DNA of 64,000 nucleotides, taken from Paenibacillus sp. Soil750. Its GTDB lineage: Bacteria; Bacillota; Bacilli; Paenibacillales; NBRC-103111. Made by a program: the position numbers and the translations under genes. Shown piece by piece: positions 51,389 through 61,780 of this stretch (position 1 is its first letter; each line of letters begins with the position of its first letter). Below the pieces are notes generated by a model, which did no database searches, had not been told where the DNA came from, and saw only the letters and a program-made list of their open reading frames with translations. The DNA lies in contig NZ_LMSD01000001.1 in assembly GCF_001428045.1 (NCBI RefSeq), positions 620,001-684,000 of the forward strand, written 5' to 3'.

Positions 51389-52729
51389 ATGAAAAAGGCA
51401 GTAGTTACATTAATGTCATTATCCATGATTTTCACAGCAACCGCTTGTTCTTCGGGTACTTCTAGTAACCAAAGTGGAGGAGCTACAACAGCGCCAACAA
51501 CAACAACGACTCCTAGTGCAACAGTAAGTGCAAGTAAGGACCCAGTAAAGCTTCGCATGGCCTGGTGGGGCGGTCAAGCGCGTCACGATTATACGCTGAA
51601 AGTTATTGAAATGTATGAGAAAGCACATCCGAACGTGAAAATTGAAGCTGAATATGCAGCCTTCGATGATTATTGGAAGAAGCTTGCTCCTCAAGCTGCT
51701 GCGAATCAACTGCCAGATATTATACAGATGGACATCTCTTATTTGACACAATACGGTGGAAGAAACCAATTGGCGGATTTGACGACTTTTACGAAGAGCA
51801 AAATTCTTAACGTGGATGACGTTAGTCCAAATGCTGTCTCAGGTGGTCAAGTAGGCGGGAAGCTCGTAGCTATGAACATAGGGGTTAATGCTTTGACCAG
51901 CATTATGGACTTCGAGATGTTGAAAAAAGCAAATATTACGCCTCCTGAAAAGAACTGGACATGGAATGATTTGGATGCGATTACTGAAAAAGCGAAAGCC
52001 GCAGGCAAAATCACGGGCGGATTCCGAGATGACGTTTTCTTCCCATATTACCTGCGTACGCTTGGGCAAAAAATGTATAACGCAGAAGGCACAGCCCTAG
52101 GTTATACCGACGATAAGCTGTTTGTTGATTATTTCACTCGCTCTAAGAAATATTATGACGCTGGAAGCGTGCTGGCGCTTGATAAGGCTGCACAAAAGAA
52201 AGGCACACCAGAAGATGACGAGTTGACATTGGGTAATTCCATTTCCTCCAATGGTTGGTCTAATCAATTTATTGGTCTAGCTACAGCTTCGAAACGTGAG
52301 CTTGTTCTGCAGCCAATGCCAGGTCCTGATGCAAACAAAGGGTTATTCTTGAAACCAAGTATGTACTGGTCTATATCAAGCAGTTCCAAAGTACAAGAGG
52401 AAGCTGCTAAATTTATTGATTTCTGGATCAATGATATTGAAGCGAATAAAATCATTAAAGGCGAGCGTGGAGTACCAGTAGCATCCAAAGTGAAAGAATC
52501 TTTGAAGCCGCTGTTAAGCCCGAATGAAATCAAAGTATTTGACTATGTCGCTTGGGCTGAGAAAAACAGTGCGCCAATGGATCCTCCGAACCCAGTTGGT
52601 TCCATCGAAATCGAGAAACTGCTAAAAGATACAGCTGAGAAAATAATGTACAAGAAAATAACGGTTCAAGAAGCGGCAGTCTCTTTCCGTAAAGATGCAA
52701 CAGCGATCTTGGACAAAAACAAAAAGTAA
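51389..52729 (+). CDS. Sugar ABC transporter substrate-binding lipoprotein 1
   Basis: A 446-residue family 1 extracellular solute-binding protein. Signal peptide with lipobox Cys20 (TATAC), a Ser/Thr/Pro/Ala-rich linker (about 21-48), then the two-lobe domain starting VKLRMAWWGGQARHDYTLKVIE. The substrate is presumably a saccharide, given the cre site and the alpha-galactosidase downstream. No permease follows directly; a strong terminator separates it from a YesM-type kinase, so it may act with the kinase as a sensor or share permeases with the second system. Confidence 0.88.
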   Translation: MKKAVVTLMSLSMIFTATACSSGTSSNQSGGATTAPTTTTTPSATVSASKDPVKLRMAWWGGQARHDYTLKVIEMYEKAHPNVKIEAEYAAFDDYWKKLAPQAAANQLPDIIQMDISYLTQYGGRNQLADLTTFTKSKILNVDDVSPNAVSGGQVGGKLVAMNIGVNALTSIMDFEMLKKANITPPEKNWTWNDLDAITEKAKAAGKITGGFRDDVFFPYYLRTLGQKMYNAEGTALGYTDDKLFVDYFTRSKKYYDAGSVLALDKAAQKKGTPEDDELTLGNSISSNGWSNQFIGLATASKRELVLQPMPGPDANKGLFLKPSMYWSISSSSKVQEEAAKFIDFWINDIEANKIIKGERGVPVASKVKESLKPLLSPNEIKVFDYVAWAEKNSAPMDPPNPVGSIEIEKLLKDTAEKIMYKKITVQEAAVSFRKDATAILDKNKK

Positions 52730-52746
52730 CATGAGATTTTAAAAAA

Positions 52747-52802
52747 AACAGGTACTCATTGTTGGACACTTTGAACAAGTGTCTAGACGGTGGGTACCTG
52801 TT
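52747..52802 (+). terminator. Terminator after binding protein 1
   Basis: AACAGGTACTCA / TGGGTACCTGTT with an inner GACACTT / AAGTGTC stem; the T run is short. Confidence 0.75.
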
Positions 52803-52934
52803 TAGCGTTATGAGTAAACCAAAAATTTGAACATCAAGACTACAAAAAGTTGAATTTGTAAGCAGCAGGATTGATGTTACAATGTGGTATAATCGATCCA
52901 ATTTTAATTTGAACAACAGGGAAGTTGGGATGGC

Positions 52935-54752
52935 ATGATCAGGTGGCTATTTATTAATAGGAGCATCCGTACGAAAATTGTTTGGAGCAGTGTCCTGATC
53001 TCCTTGATCCCCATGCTTGTACTCTCGATGATTTTTTTTAAGTCGAGTACGCGTTCTTTGGAAAATTCGATGTTTCGAAGTTCGGATCAGAATGCCGAGT
53101 ATTTATCGGGGTATTTAGATCAATATTTCAGCAATATTTCTTCATCTGCCCTACAAATATATGGTTTCGAACGCATCCTGAATCTCATGGAGCATGGGGC
53201 TAATTATAATGATGCCGATATCATTTTGCTCAGGGAATCGATTAAGAACTATGATTTGCTGATACAGAATAAAAACAAAGACATTATTAAGATCATGATC
53301 TTCGGCAAAGAAAATAAGCTGGAAGATTCATGGTCTAGAGCGGCTAGCTACGAGTCCGTCAAAATGGATCAGAGCATTCCTCATTACAAGGAGATGCTCG
53401 ATTTGCCATTTCAACAGGCGCTTATGTTTACCTATAAGGATGTCACACTACAGCAGGATTTTTTTGTTTATTCCATTCCTATTTATGATCCATTCTATAG
53501 AACGAAGTTCGGTACGCTCGTATTTTACATTCAGAGCAAGGAATTATCGAAGATGATTGAAGCGAATAATCATTCGCCGAACATCATCGTCTTGCAGAAC
53601 GCCAGCGGCGAGCCCTTTTATCAGACGAATGGCAAATATGCGGATATCATACCGAAATATGAAAAGCCGGAGATCAGCTCACAAAATGATCCTAAGAACA
53701 TTCAATTTTTGAAAAAGAAAGATTTATTCGTCGCTACCTCCCGACTCAATTATGGCAATATTTCGCTTTCCATTGTGTATCCGAATCCTGAACTTGAACA
53801 GAACCGCAGGAACATTTTGCTTACTACGATTGGGGCGTTTATTTTCGTGATGCTGAGCATTTCACTGCTCTCGATTCTCGCGCAGCATTATATTACCCGA
53901 CCCATCAAGCTGCTCGGAAAAGCGATGAAAACTGTTCGCAAAGGCAATTTCCATGTCAGTCTGCCTCAGAATGTCAATTATCGTGATGATATCTCGGAGC
54001 TGACGGGCAATTTTAATTTCATGACAGATAAAATTCGTGAGTTGATTGAATCCAAATACGAAATGCAGCTTCTCAATAAAGAAGCACAAATTCTAGCGCT
54101 TCAAATGCAGATTAATCCGCATTTTCTTTACAATACGTTGCAGACGATCGGTGGCAAAGCTGTACTGATCGGGGATTATGAAATTCACGAGATGTGCCGT
54201 GCGTTAGGAGACATGTTTCGGTACAGCTTCTATGAAGGCAATGTCGCCTCGACGATTGGTCAGGAGCTTGCGCACGTGAATAACTACTTGTACATCCAAC
54301 AGCTCCGCTTTGAGGAGACGCTGGAGATTGAGTTCGACGTCGCAACTGATCTGATGGACTGTGCGATCATTCGATTCGTCATGCAGCCGATTATTGAGAA
54401 TGTTATTGTGCATGCGTTCAGCAAGCGGGATGAGGGGCAGTCGCTGCGGATCTGCGTGAGCGTGCTGCGGGAATCGGATTCCATTGTGCTGACGGTGCAG
54501 GATAACGGACCAGGCATCGAAACCGATAAGTTGGTTGCGCTGCGATCATCGTTCGAGAACAAATCGTCCGACGTTTTCTACGGAGTATCCATCGGGCTCA
54601 AAAATGTGCATGAACGATTAAGACTCGTTTATGGATCGCCATTTGGCCTTGAGGTGGAGAGTGAGTTAGGCATCGGAACGGCGATTCGCATACGAATTCC
54701 GTACAATTATTATAGGGGTGACAGCTTTGTACAAAGTAATGGTCGTGGATGA
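52935..54752 (+). CDS. YesM-type sensor histidine kinase
   Basis: A 605-residue membrane kinase. Two transmembrane segments (about 18-36 and 295-315) bracket an extracytoplasmic sensor domain of about 260 residues; then HAMP (about 318-370), a His_kinase domain with His396 in INPHFLYNTLQ, and an HATPase domain (N box region QPIIENV, then DNGPGI). It is of the LytS/YesM class that works with AraC-type receivers. Its stop overlaps the regulator gene, so they are translationally coupled. Confidence 0.92.
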   Translation: MIRWLFINRSIRTKIVWSSVLISLIPMLVLSMIFFKSSTRSLENSMFRSSDQNAEYLSGYLDQYFSNISSSALQIYGFERILNLMEHGANYNDADIILLRESIKNYDLLIQNKNKDIIKIMIFGKENKLEDSWSRAASYESVKMDQSIPHYKEMLDLPFQQALMFTYKDVTLQQDFFVYSIPIYDPFYRTKFGTLVFYIQSKELSKMIEANNHSPNIIVLQNASGEPFYQTNGKYADIIPKYEKPEISSQNDPKNIQFLKKKDLFVATSRLNYGNISLSIVYPNPELEQNRRNILLTTIGAFIFVMLSISLLSILAQHYITRPIKLLGKAMKTVRKGNFHVSLPQNVNYRDDISELTGNFNFMTDKIRELIESKYEMQLLNKEAQILALQMQINPHFLYNTLQTIGGKAVLIGDYEIHEMCRALGDMFRYSFYEGNVASTIGQELAHVNNYLYIQQLRFEETLEIEFDVATDLMDCAIIRFVMQPIIENVIVHAFSKRDEGQSLRICVSVLRESDSIVLTVQDNGPGIETDKLVALRSSFENKSSDVFYGVSIGLKNVHERLRLVYGSPFGLEVESELGIGTAIRIRIPYNYYRGDSFVQSNGRG

Positions 54753-56334
54753 CGAATCATTGGGAAGGAAGTCCGTTTGCAAAATGATTAGTGAGCTAGC
54801 TCTGGACGTGGAGGTTATTGCCGAAGCGCGACATGGCGAAGAAGCGTTGGAGCTTATACGTATTAGCAAGCCTCATATTATTGTGACGGACATGAACATG
54901 CCGGTCATGAACGGTCAACAGTTTTTAGAAGCCTTGTATACCAATTATGCCGAGATTAAGGTGATTGTCATTAGCGGCTACTCGCAATTTGAATATATGA
55001 AAGCGGCAGTGACTTATCAGGCTTGTGAGTACGTGCTGAAGCCGATTTCCCTGTTGGATTTGAAAAGTGCGTTGGTGAAAGCCATGGAGGCAAGCCACAA
55101 CCATTTGACACTGCAGCAGCAAAAGAAATTCACCCAAGACATGTGGCAGCTCCGCAGAGAAGTGTTCTTCCAACATGTCACGAGCCGCCGTATCACGAAT
55201 GTCATAGATATCCAAACGCAAGCGGAAGAACTTGCAATCTCTAGCGCCAGAGGCAGTTTTCGGCTAGCTGTCTGTATGTTCCGCAACTTTCAGGACATCT
55301 CTATAAAAAAATTTCATGGGAATGCAGATTTGTTAATGTATAGTATCGAAAATATTTTGGCTGAGGTACTCTCCTCTGAAAGACTGGATGTTGCACCGCT
55401 TATTTATAAGTCGGACGATAGGATGAGTCTTTGTCTATACGCACCAGAGTCATCCTATGATGAGAAGCATATCCGACACTTACTTACGTCCTTCCATAAC
55501 GTGATAAACCAGATGCTGCAGCTTGACGTGGTAGCTGGTTTAAGCCGAGTGTTCACTAAATTGGAACGGCTGCCAGAGGCTTATGACATGGCCAATGATC
55601 AGTTGAGAAATAATACGCTGTATGCGACCGATTTTTTACTGAACTCCCAGGAACAATACACAGGAGCGTCCCCTGCTGCATCGGAGTTGTTAACGGTGTT
55701 TGAGCTGAAGACCTTGCAGCAAGCATTGGCGGCAGGGAATGGGGGCGAGTGTCGCGAGCTGCTGCGGAATTTGCTGCGCAAAGCGGATAAAATGAGTGGA
55801 TTGACCATCCGTGAGGGACAGCGATCGCTGAAGAAGCTAACAGAAATGGCCGCCGCTGAGATGTCAGACATGGTGATTGTTTATCCGCAGCTATTTGATG
55901 CACGTTCACTTGCAGGCATCGTGGATCACAGTCAGTTCAACCACTTCATCGAACAGTTCTCCGAGGCTACTGAGGAGTATCATGCGAGCAAGGGGACGAC
56001 CTCATCCGTTCATTCTATGCACGAGATTGCTGCCTATTTGGATACGCACTATTTTGAAGACATCAGTCTGATCGACATCGCTACTCGCTTTCATCTCGAC
56101 CCAAGTTACTTAAGCAAGCAGTTTAAATCCGTGACCTCTGAGAACTTTATTGAGTATGTGACGCGTAAACGGATGGAAAAATCATGCGAGCTGCTGCACA
56201 TGTCCGAATATAAAATTAGTGAGATATCCGAGCTTGTGGGCTATGAGAACCAACGATACTTCAGCCAAGTGTTCAAAAAGTTCACGGGACAAACGCCTTC
56301 AGAATACCGAGAGAAGTATGCGGCTAAGACTTAA
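54727..56334 (+). CDS. YesN-type response regulator (REC-AraC)
   Basis: A 535-residue regulator with an N-terminal receiver (VMVVDDE, phospho-acceptor Asp55 in VTDMNMP, Lys in VLKPIS), a long linker region (about 130-420), and a C-terminal AraC-type double helix-turn-helix (IDIATRFHLDPSYLSKQFK and ISEISELVGYENQRYFSQVFKKFTGQTPSEYR). The frame opens at GTG 54718; TTG 54727 is better spaced from AGGGG. It should activate the adjacent transport and alpha-galactosidase genes. Confidence 0.9.
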   Translation: MYKVMVVDDESLGRKSVCKMISELALDVEVIAEARHGEEALELIRISKPHIIVTDMNMPVMNGQQFLEALYTNYAEIKVIVISGYSQFEYMKAAVTYQACEYVLKPISLLDLKSALVKAMEASHNHLTLQQQKKFTQDMWQLRREVFFQHVTSRRITNVIDIQTQAEELAISSARGSFRLAVCMFRNFQDISIKKFHGNADLLMYSIENILAEVLSSERLDVAPLIYKSDDRMSLCLYAPESSYDEKHIRHLLTSFHNVINQMLQLDVVAGLSRVFTKLERLPEAYDMANDQLRNNTLYATDFLLNSQEQYTGASPAASELLTVFELKTLQQALAAGNGGECRELLRNLLRKADKMSGLTIREGQRSLKKLTEMAAAEMSDMVIVYPQLFDARSLAGIVDHSQFNHFIEQFSEATEEYHASKGTTSSVHSMHEIAAYLDTHYFEDISLIDIATRFHLDPSYLSKQFKSVTSENFIEYVTRKRMEKSCELLHMSEYKISEISELVGYENQRYFSQVFKKFTGQTPSEYREKYAAKT

Positions 56335-56461
56335 CTACCAAAATTTTGAACATCAGAACGACAATTTATTTTATTACGATTCCTTCTTTCAGAGCGTAAG
56401 ATAGGATTCAGAACGAGCGTGCACTGTTCTAAACCGAAAACGAGGAAGAGGGGTTACAGAT

Positions 56462-57796
56462 ATGAACAAGTTTGCAAGTGTAAGTGTTTCGGCAACGATG
56501 GTGGCTATATTATTGTCAGCATGCGGCAGCAACAGCAATACGGCAAGCACGGCAGCACCAGCTGCAAGCAGCGAGACTAAGTCAGCTGCTACTGCGACCG
56601 CAACGGCAAAAGTAGAGAAGCCAGTTACGATTTCGTTTATGCATTTCAAAAGTGATGTTACGGACGGTGTAGCCAAAATCGTCGAGCAGTTCGAAAAGCA
56701 AAACCCTAACATCAAGGTCGAAGTACAGCCTGTTAAATATGATGATTACTACACTTTATTGAAAACGAAAATGGCCAGCGGCGACATCGTGGATGTGTTT
56801 ACATTAAATGCGGGCAGCAATACGAAGCTGCTCCATGATGGCGGTTACCTTGAGGATTTGACGGGTAAGGATTTCATGTCCAACTTCGATCCTAGCGTAT
56901 TGAAAGCGCAAGCAACCGACGGTAAAAACTATATCATGCCAGTTAACGCTACCCCAATTGCCGTTTTCTATAACAAAAAAATATTCAGCGATCTCGGCCT
57001 CCAGGTTCCTAGGACGTACGATGCGATGATTGCTGCGGCCAAAAAAATAAAGGAAGCGGGCAAAACTCCTTTCGCCCTTGGCTGGAAAGATAACTGGACG
57101 TTAGGCATGTGGTTGAGCCGAGACCTGCCAAGTAATACAACACTGGTAGAGAAACAGGCGGACTTTTTCACCAAAATAGAAAAGGGCACAGCGAAATTCG
57201 CTGACAACCCTGCGTCCAAAACGGTTATTGCTCATGCACAAGACTTGTTTGACCTCGGTAATAAGGATCAGCTTGGCGTCGATTACAATGGCGTCGTAGA
57301 CCTCTTCTCCAAAGGCGATGTAGGAATGATGTACATGGGAACTTGGCCTTTAGCGGATATTCAGAAGAAGAATCCGGAATTATACAAAACAGGCATGGGC
57401 TACTTCCCGTATCCGTTCAGCAATGATGAAAGCTTGAATAAGCTTGAATTCAACCCGGATGCCTCTCTTGCCGTAAACAGCAAATCAGCGAATAAAGAGG
57501 CAGCGTTGAAATTCCTTGCCTTCATGGCCAGCAAAGAGGGCGGAGATGCTTGGGTGAAAAATATTAACTCGCTTAGCTTTGTCAAAGGTGCCTCAACAGA
57601 CATCGCGCCAGCGGTCAATGATCTTAAGCCGTATTTTGATAAAGGGTTAACGTATGATTCGCAATCCTTTATTACGACGACCATTGATTGGAATTCACAA
57701 TTTACGCAATATGTTCAAAAAGTGTTCTTCAAGAAAGCAACACCTGATCAAATCATTAAGGATCTGGATGACTGGGTTGCCAAAAACCACAAATAA
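56462..57796 (+). CDS. Sugar ABC transporter substrate-binding lipoprotein 2
   Basis: A 444-residue family 1 solute-binding lipoprotein (lipobox Cys21, LLSAC), with an Ala/Thr-rich linker and the mature domain from about 58 (KPVTISFMHFKSDVTDGVAK). It is followed by two MalF/MalG-type permeases and a GH36 enzyme, so it probably binds an alpha-galactoside such as melibiose or raffinose. GAAGAGGGG precedes the ATG. A perfect hairpin after its stop should favour its expression over the permeases. Confidence 0.9.
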   Translation: MNKFASVSVSATMVAILLSACGSNSNTASTAAPAASSETKSAATATATAKVEKPVTISFMHFKSDVTDGVAKIVEQFEKQNPNIKVEVQPVKYDDYYTLLKTKMASGDIVDVFTLNAGSNTKLLHDGGYLEDLTGKDFMSNFDPSVLKAQATDGKNYIMPVNATPIAVFYNKKIFSDLGLQVPRTYDAMIAAAKKIKEAGKTPFALGWKDNWTLGMWLSRDLPSNTTLVEKQADFFTKIEKGTAKFADNPASKTVIAHAQDLFDLGNKDQLGVDYNGVVDLFSKGDVGMMYMGTWPLADIQKKNPELYKTGMGYFPYPFSNDESLNKLEFNPDASLAVNSKSANKEAALKFLAFMASKEGGDAWVKNINSLSFVKGASTDIAPAVNDLKPYFDKGLTYDSQSFITTTIDWNSQFTQYVQKVFFKKATPDQIIKDLDDWVAKNHK

Positions 57797-57806
57797 CGAC
57801 AGCGTT

Positions 57807-57842
57807 ATAACGGCATAGGCTACTGCCTATGCCGTTATTTAT
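57807..57842 (+). terminator. Intra-operon hairpin between binding protein and permease
   Basis: A perfect 14-bp stem ATAACGGCATAGGC / GCCTATGCCGTTAT with a TACT loop and only TTTA following, 24 bases before the permease start. Such leaky hairpins commonly raise binding-protein output relative to the permeases. Confidence 0.75.
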
Positions 57843-57861
57843 CAGAAAGGGAATTTAACCT

Positions 57862-58740
57862 ATGGGAAATATGAAACGAATGATCCGTGGTGAGTTCTGG
57901 TATGTTCTGTTCCTTATTCCGGGTATTCTGTTATTTACGTTAGCCGTCCTCATTCCATTTGTGATAGGAACGCGATATTCCTTCACAAGTTGGGATGGTG
58001 TATCACGGAAGCTGACATATATTGGGTGGGAAAACTACGTGCATGCTTTTCAAGACTCGGATGTATGGGCCGCGCTTGGAAATACGTTTAAATATGCATT
58101 TATTCTAATGGTGCTTGTGAATGGGCTATCTCTTCTACTGGCGTTGCTTCTGGATTCTTATTTGAAGTTTAAGAACTTGTTTCGGACGATTTTCTTCCTG
58201 CCGAGTATTCTCTCTATTGTATTATCTGGATTTATTTGGAAATATAACTTCAGCACAGGCTTCCCCAAGCTGCTGACCCTATTCGGTCTGGATGTGACAA
58301 GTCCGCTTGGCAATCCCGATCATGCTTTATTCGGATTGATTCTTGTAGCCCTGTGGCAGGGTGTAGGTGCACCTATGATTATCTATATCGCTGGTTTACA
58401 GGGCATTCCGAGCGAGCTTGTAGAGAGTGCCAAAATGGATGGTGCTGGAGCAGGTCGAGCGTTTTGGCATGTGACATTACCACTGCTTGCGCCGTCGATT
58501 ACAATTAATCTGTTGCTCGTGTTGACGGGCTCGCTCAAAGTGTTTGATCTCGTTTGGGTAACCACTCAGGGGGGACCGGGCTTTGCAACGGAGGTTATTA
58601 CAACCTTCATTTATAAAACAGCCTTTAACTCCTTTAAAGCAGGCTACGGCATGGCGTTATCGATGATTTTCTTCGTCATCCTGGTCATCGTGACGATTGT
58701 ACAATTATCCATTTTCAGAAGACGGGAAGTGGAGATGTAA
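57862..58740 (+). CDS. Sugar ABC transporter permease (MalF-like)
   Basis: A 292-residue permease with six predicted transmembrane segments and the ABC inner-membrane EAA loop near residue 190 (ESAKMDGAGAGRAFWHVTLPLL). It pairs with the next gene. AAAGGGAA precedes the ATG. No ATPase gene is present in the island, so a shared MsmK/MsmX-type ATPase elsewhere is likely. Confidence 0.93.
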   Translation: MGNMKRMIRGEFWYVLFLIPGILLFTLAVLIPFVIGTRYSFTSWDGVSRKLTYIGWENYVHAFQDSDVWAALGNTFKYAFILMVLVNGLSLLLALLLDSYLKFKNLFRTIFFLPSILSIVLSGFIWKYNFSTGFPKLLTLFGLDVTSPLGNPDHALFGLILVALWQGVGAPMIIYIAGLQGIPSELVESAKMDGAGAGRAFWHVTLPLLAPSITINLLLVLTGSLKVFDLVWVTTQGGPGFATEVITTFIYKTAFNSFKAGYGMALSMIFFVILVIVTIVQLSIFRRREVEM

Positions 58741-59558
58741 TGAAAATCACACGATACAGCACGTTTGTTGCGGTTGCAATTCTGGCTATTCTGTTTGTGT
58801 TTCCGATGTATGTTGCCTTACTGATGTCACTCAAAACAGCGAAGCAAACCTTCGATTCCTTCTATTCGCTGCCGACGAGCTTGAATTTTGTTAATTACAC
58901 GCACGCTTGGAGTACGTCCAAGTATCCCGCAGCATTTATAAATAGCTTGATTGTAACCGGCATCTCGGTTGCTTTGATTATCTTTGCTTCTGCATTGGCT
59001 GGATATGCAATTGCGCGCAGAAGTAAGCCATTTTACAACTTCATTTTTATCCTATTTCTATCGGGTATGATGGTCCCTTTTCAAGTGATCATGCTGCCGT
59101 TGTACCAGATCGGCAAATCATTCCATCTCGTGAATTCACATTGGGGACTAGCGCTGATCTATGGCGGTTTCGGCGTGCAGATGGGTGTATTGTTTTACAC
59201 AGGTTTCGTGAAAGGTATTTCACGTGAAATTGAAGAAGCTGCTAGGATTGATGGCTGCTCGACACCGGGTATTTTTATCCGAGTTGTGATGCCTTTGCTC
59301 AAGCCGGTAACGGCTACGGTACTCGTCCTGAATGCGTTGTACATTTGGAATGACTTCTTACTTCCACTGCTCTACCTGCAGGACAAAAACTACCGCACCA
59401 TTCCCCTGCAGCAGTACTTCTTTTTCGGTCAATACAGCAGTGACTTGAATCTTGCTTTCGCTTATGCGGTTATGGGCATGATTCCGATCATCATTTTTTT
59501 CTTATTCATGCAGAGATTCATCATCAAAGGGATTGCCGCTGGGGCGATCAAGGGATAG
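58740..59558 (+). CDS. Sugar ABC transporter permease (MalG-like)
   Basis: A 272-residue six-segment permease with the EAA loop EEAARIDGCSTPGIFIRVVMPLL and the MalG-type C-terminal FIIKGIAAGAIKG. Its start overlaps the stop of the first permease by one base (TAATG), giving coupled translation of the two halves of the channel. Confidence 0.93.
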   Translation: MKITRYSTFVAVAILAILFVFPMYVALLMSLKTAKQTFDSFYSLPTSLNFVNYTHAWSTSKYPAAFINSLIVTGISVALIIFASALAGYAIARRSKPFYNFIFILFLSGMMVPFQVIMLPLYQIGKSFHLVNSHWGLALIYGGFGVQMGVLFYTGFVKGISREIEEAARIDGCSTPGIFIRVVMPLLKPVTATVLVLNALYIWNDFLLPLLYLQDKNYRTIPLQQYFFFGQYSSDLNLAFAYAVMGMIPIIIFFLFMQRFIIKGIAAGAIKG

Positions 59559-59588
59559 ATTCATGGAGACATAAGGGGGACGGTATAG

Positions 59589-61700
59589 GTGTCTGTAACG
59601 GTTTTGGAACAAGCGAACATCTTCGAAATTCGCACTGATAAATCTTCGTATGTGTTCGGGATTAATGAGAAAGGCATCATTCAGCACTTATATTGGGGCG
59701 CACACGTTGAAGCAGCGGATTGTGGGTATTTATTGAAAAGTAGGCTGCACAGCTCATTCGATGCAGAAATCGATCGGGAAACGGAGGAGTATGGAGGCTG
59801 GGGTGGCTGTAATTATGCTGAACCAGCGCTGAAAGTTTCATTTGCAGACGGTGTACGTGACTTGAAGCTGAGGTATGAAGGATATCGAGTTGTGGGCGAA
59901 AATGAAATCGTACTGCGGATGGTGGATAGTTACTATCCATTAGATATCGAAGTTCATTATAAAGCGATCCCTGAGTACGATCTGATTGAGCGCTTTGTGC
60001 ACGTGCGTAATTCGCAGACAGAGTCCGTTCGCATTGAGCAGGTCACGGCGGCAGTCTGGACGGTGCAGGCTCTACCTGATTACAGAATGACGCATGTGAC
60101 AGGTCGCTGGGCAGGGGAATATCAATTAAGATCGACGGTCTTGTCCGAAGGGAAAAAGGTGCTGGAATCACGCAGAGGCTTTACGGGGCCTCATGCTAAT
60201 CCATGGTTCGCTATCGACAATGGAAAAGCCGACGAAACCTCGGGAAGTGTGTGGTTTGGGGCACTTGGTTGGAGCGGCAACTGGAAAATCGTTGCGGAGA
60301 AATCGACATTCGGGCATGTGCGAATTGTAGGCGGCGTGAATGATTTTGACAGCGCCTTTGTGCTCGCACCTGGTGAAGTGTATGCTACACCTGTATTCGT
60401 CGGCGGATTTACATCTGGTGGATTCGGTCAGATGAGCCGCAACCTGCACAAGTACCAAAGGGATTACGTGCTGCCGACAAGTGAGCTGCGCAAAGTGCTG
60501 TACAATTCATGGGAGGCGACGGAATTCGCCGTAACTGTAGAAGGGCAAAAGGAGCTGGCCCAGCAGGCAGCTCGTCTAGGCGTGGAACGTTTCGTTGTTG
60601 ACGACGGCTGGTTCGGCGAGCGCCATAGCGACCGAGCGGGCTTAGGAGACTGGTATGTCAATGCGGAGAAATTCCCCAACGGTCTTGAGGAGTTAATCGA
60701 CTATGTAAAGGAACTGGGCATGGAATTCGGGTTATGGGTCGAGCCAGAGTCTGTCAATCCGAACAGCGACTTGTTCCGAGCACATCCGGAATGGGTGTAT
60801 CAATTCCCGACACGCGAAGGTACGCAGCTGCGAAATCAATTATTATTGAACTTGGGGCTGCCAGAAGTGAAACAATTTGTCCTTCATTTCATGACGACCT
60901 TACTTACAAAGTATGATATCCGATTTATCAAATGGGATATGAACCGAACCGTAACAGAGCCTGGTACGGTTGCCTCGGGGCAGGATGTGGGTGCTTCCAT
61001 GTGGATCAAACATGTCGATCACTTGTATGACATTTGGGCTGAACTCAGGGGACGCTTCCCCCATGTGGAATTTGAGACTTGCGCGGGCGGCGGTGCGAGA
61101 ATTGATCTAGGCATTCTGCGCTATGCTGATCAAGCATGGATAAGTGATAACACGGATGCACGCGACCGTATATCGATTCAGGAGGGGTTCTCCTACGCCT
61201 ACAGTCCTTCCGTCATGATGTGTTGGGTGACGGAATCACCACACGGTTTTAACGGCAGGAGTCTTCCTCTATCCTATCGATTCCATAGCGCAATGATGGG
61301 CGGTTTGGGCATTGGGGCGAACATCAGCAAATGGTCGACAGAAGAAATGGAGAAAGCGAAGAGATATGTAGAGCTATATAAGGAGATCAGGCCGGTTATT
61401 CTCAATGGTGATATGTATCGGCTGTCATCATTGCGAGATTCGAATGTAGCGGCTTATCAGTATAACAGCAAGGATCGTAGCGAGAGCGTTGTGTTTACGT
61501 TCCTGCAATCGCAACATTTTGGCTCTGAAGTTCGGCATTTGCTTCTACAGGGCCTAGTGTCTCATGCCTCCTATGAGGTGAATATAGATGAAGGAGAACC
61601 CTTCGTCCGTCAGGGCTCAACACTTATGAACCTTGGTGTTGCTGTAAGCCTGCGTGGTGATTATAAAAGTATAATGATCCGTATTAAACGGTTAGAATAG
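59589..61700 (+). CDS. Alpha-galactosidase (GH36)
   Basis: A 703-residue glycoside hydrolase family 36 enzyme that releases terminal alpha-galactose from melibiose or raffinose. An N-terminal beta-supersandwich (about 1-310) precedes the TIM barrel; the predicted nucleophile is Asp450 (FIKWDMNR) and acid/base Asp520 (ISDNTDAR), with the 70-residue spacing of characterised members. FVVDDGWFG and ETCAGGGARIDLG are typical. No signal peptide, so it acts on imported sugar. Start is GTG with AAGGGGGA upstream. Confidence 0.95.
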   Translation: MSVTVLEQANIFEIRTDKSSYVFGINEKGIIQHLYWGAHVEAADCGYLLKSRLHSSFDAEIDRETEEYGGWGGCNYAEPALKVSFADGVRDLKLRYEGYRVVGENEIVLRMVDSYYPLDIEVHYKAIPEYDLIERFVHVRNSQTESVRIEQVTAAVWTVQALPDYRMTHVTGRWAGEYQLRSTVLSEGKKVLESRRGFTGPHANPWFAIDNGKADETSGSVWFGALGWSGNWKIVAEKSTFGHVRIVGGVNDFDSAFVLAPGEVYATPVFVGGFTSGGFGQMSRNLHKYQRDYVLPTSELRKVLYNSWEATEFAVTVEGQKELAQQAARLGVERFVVDDGWFGERHSDRAGLGDWYVNAEKFPNGLEELIDYVKELGMEFGLWVEPESVNPNSDLFRAHPEWVYQFPTREGTQLRNQLLLNLGLPEVKQFVLHFMTTLLTKYDIRFIKWDMNRTVTEPGTVASGQDVGASMWIKHVDHLYDIWAELRGRFPHVEFETCAGGGARIDLGILRYADQAWISDNTDARDRISIQEGFSYAYSPSVMMCWVTESPHGFNGRSLPLSYRFHSAMMGGLGIGANISKWSTEEMEKAKRYVELYKEIRPVILNGDMYRLSSLRDSNVAAYQYNSKDRSESVVFTFLQSQHFGSEVRHLLLQGLVSHASYEVNIDEGEPFVRQGSTLMNLGVAVSLRGDYKSIMIRIKRLE

Positions 61701-61711
61701 TTTGGAAGTGA

Positions 61712-61735
61712 AGCCCGCATTGTGCGGGCTTTTTA
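61712..61735. terminator. Terminator after the alpha-galactosidase gene
   Basis: AGCCCGCA / TGCGGGCT, loop of 3, followed by five Ts; placed between convergent genes. Confidence 0.9.
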
Positions 61736-61780
61736 GATTGTCTCGAAACGAGCTAAGCAACACGGTTTCGTTCTACCTAT

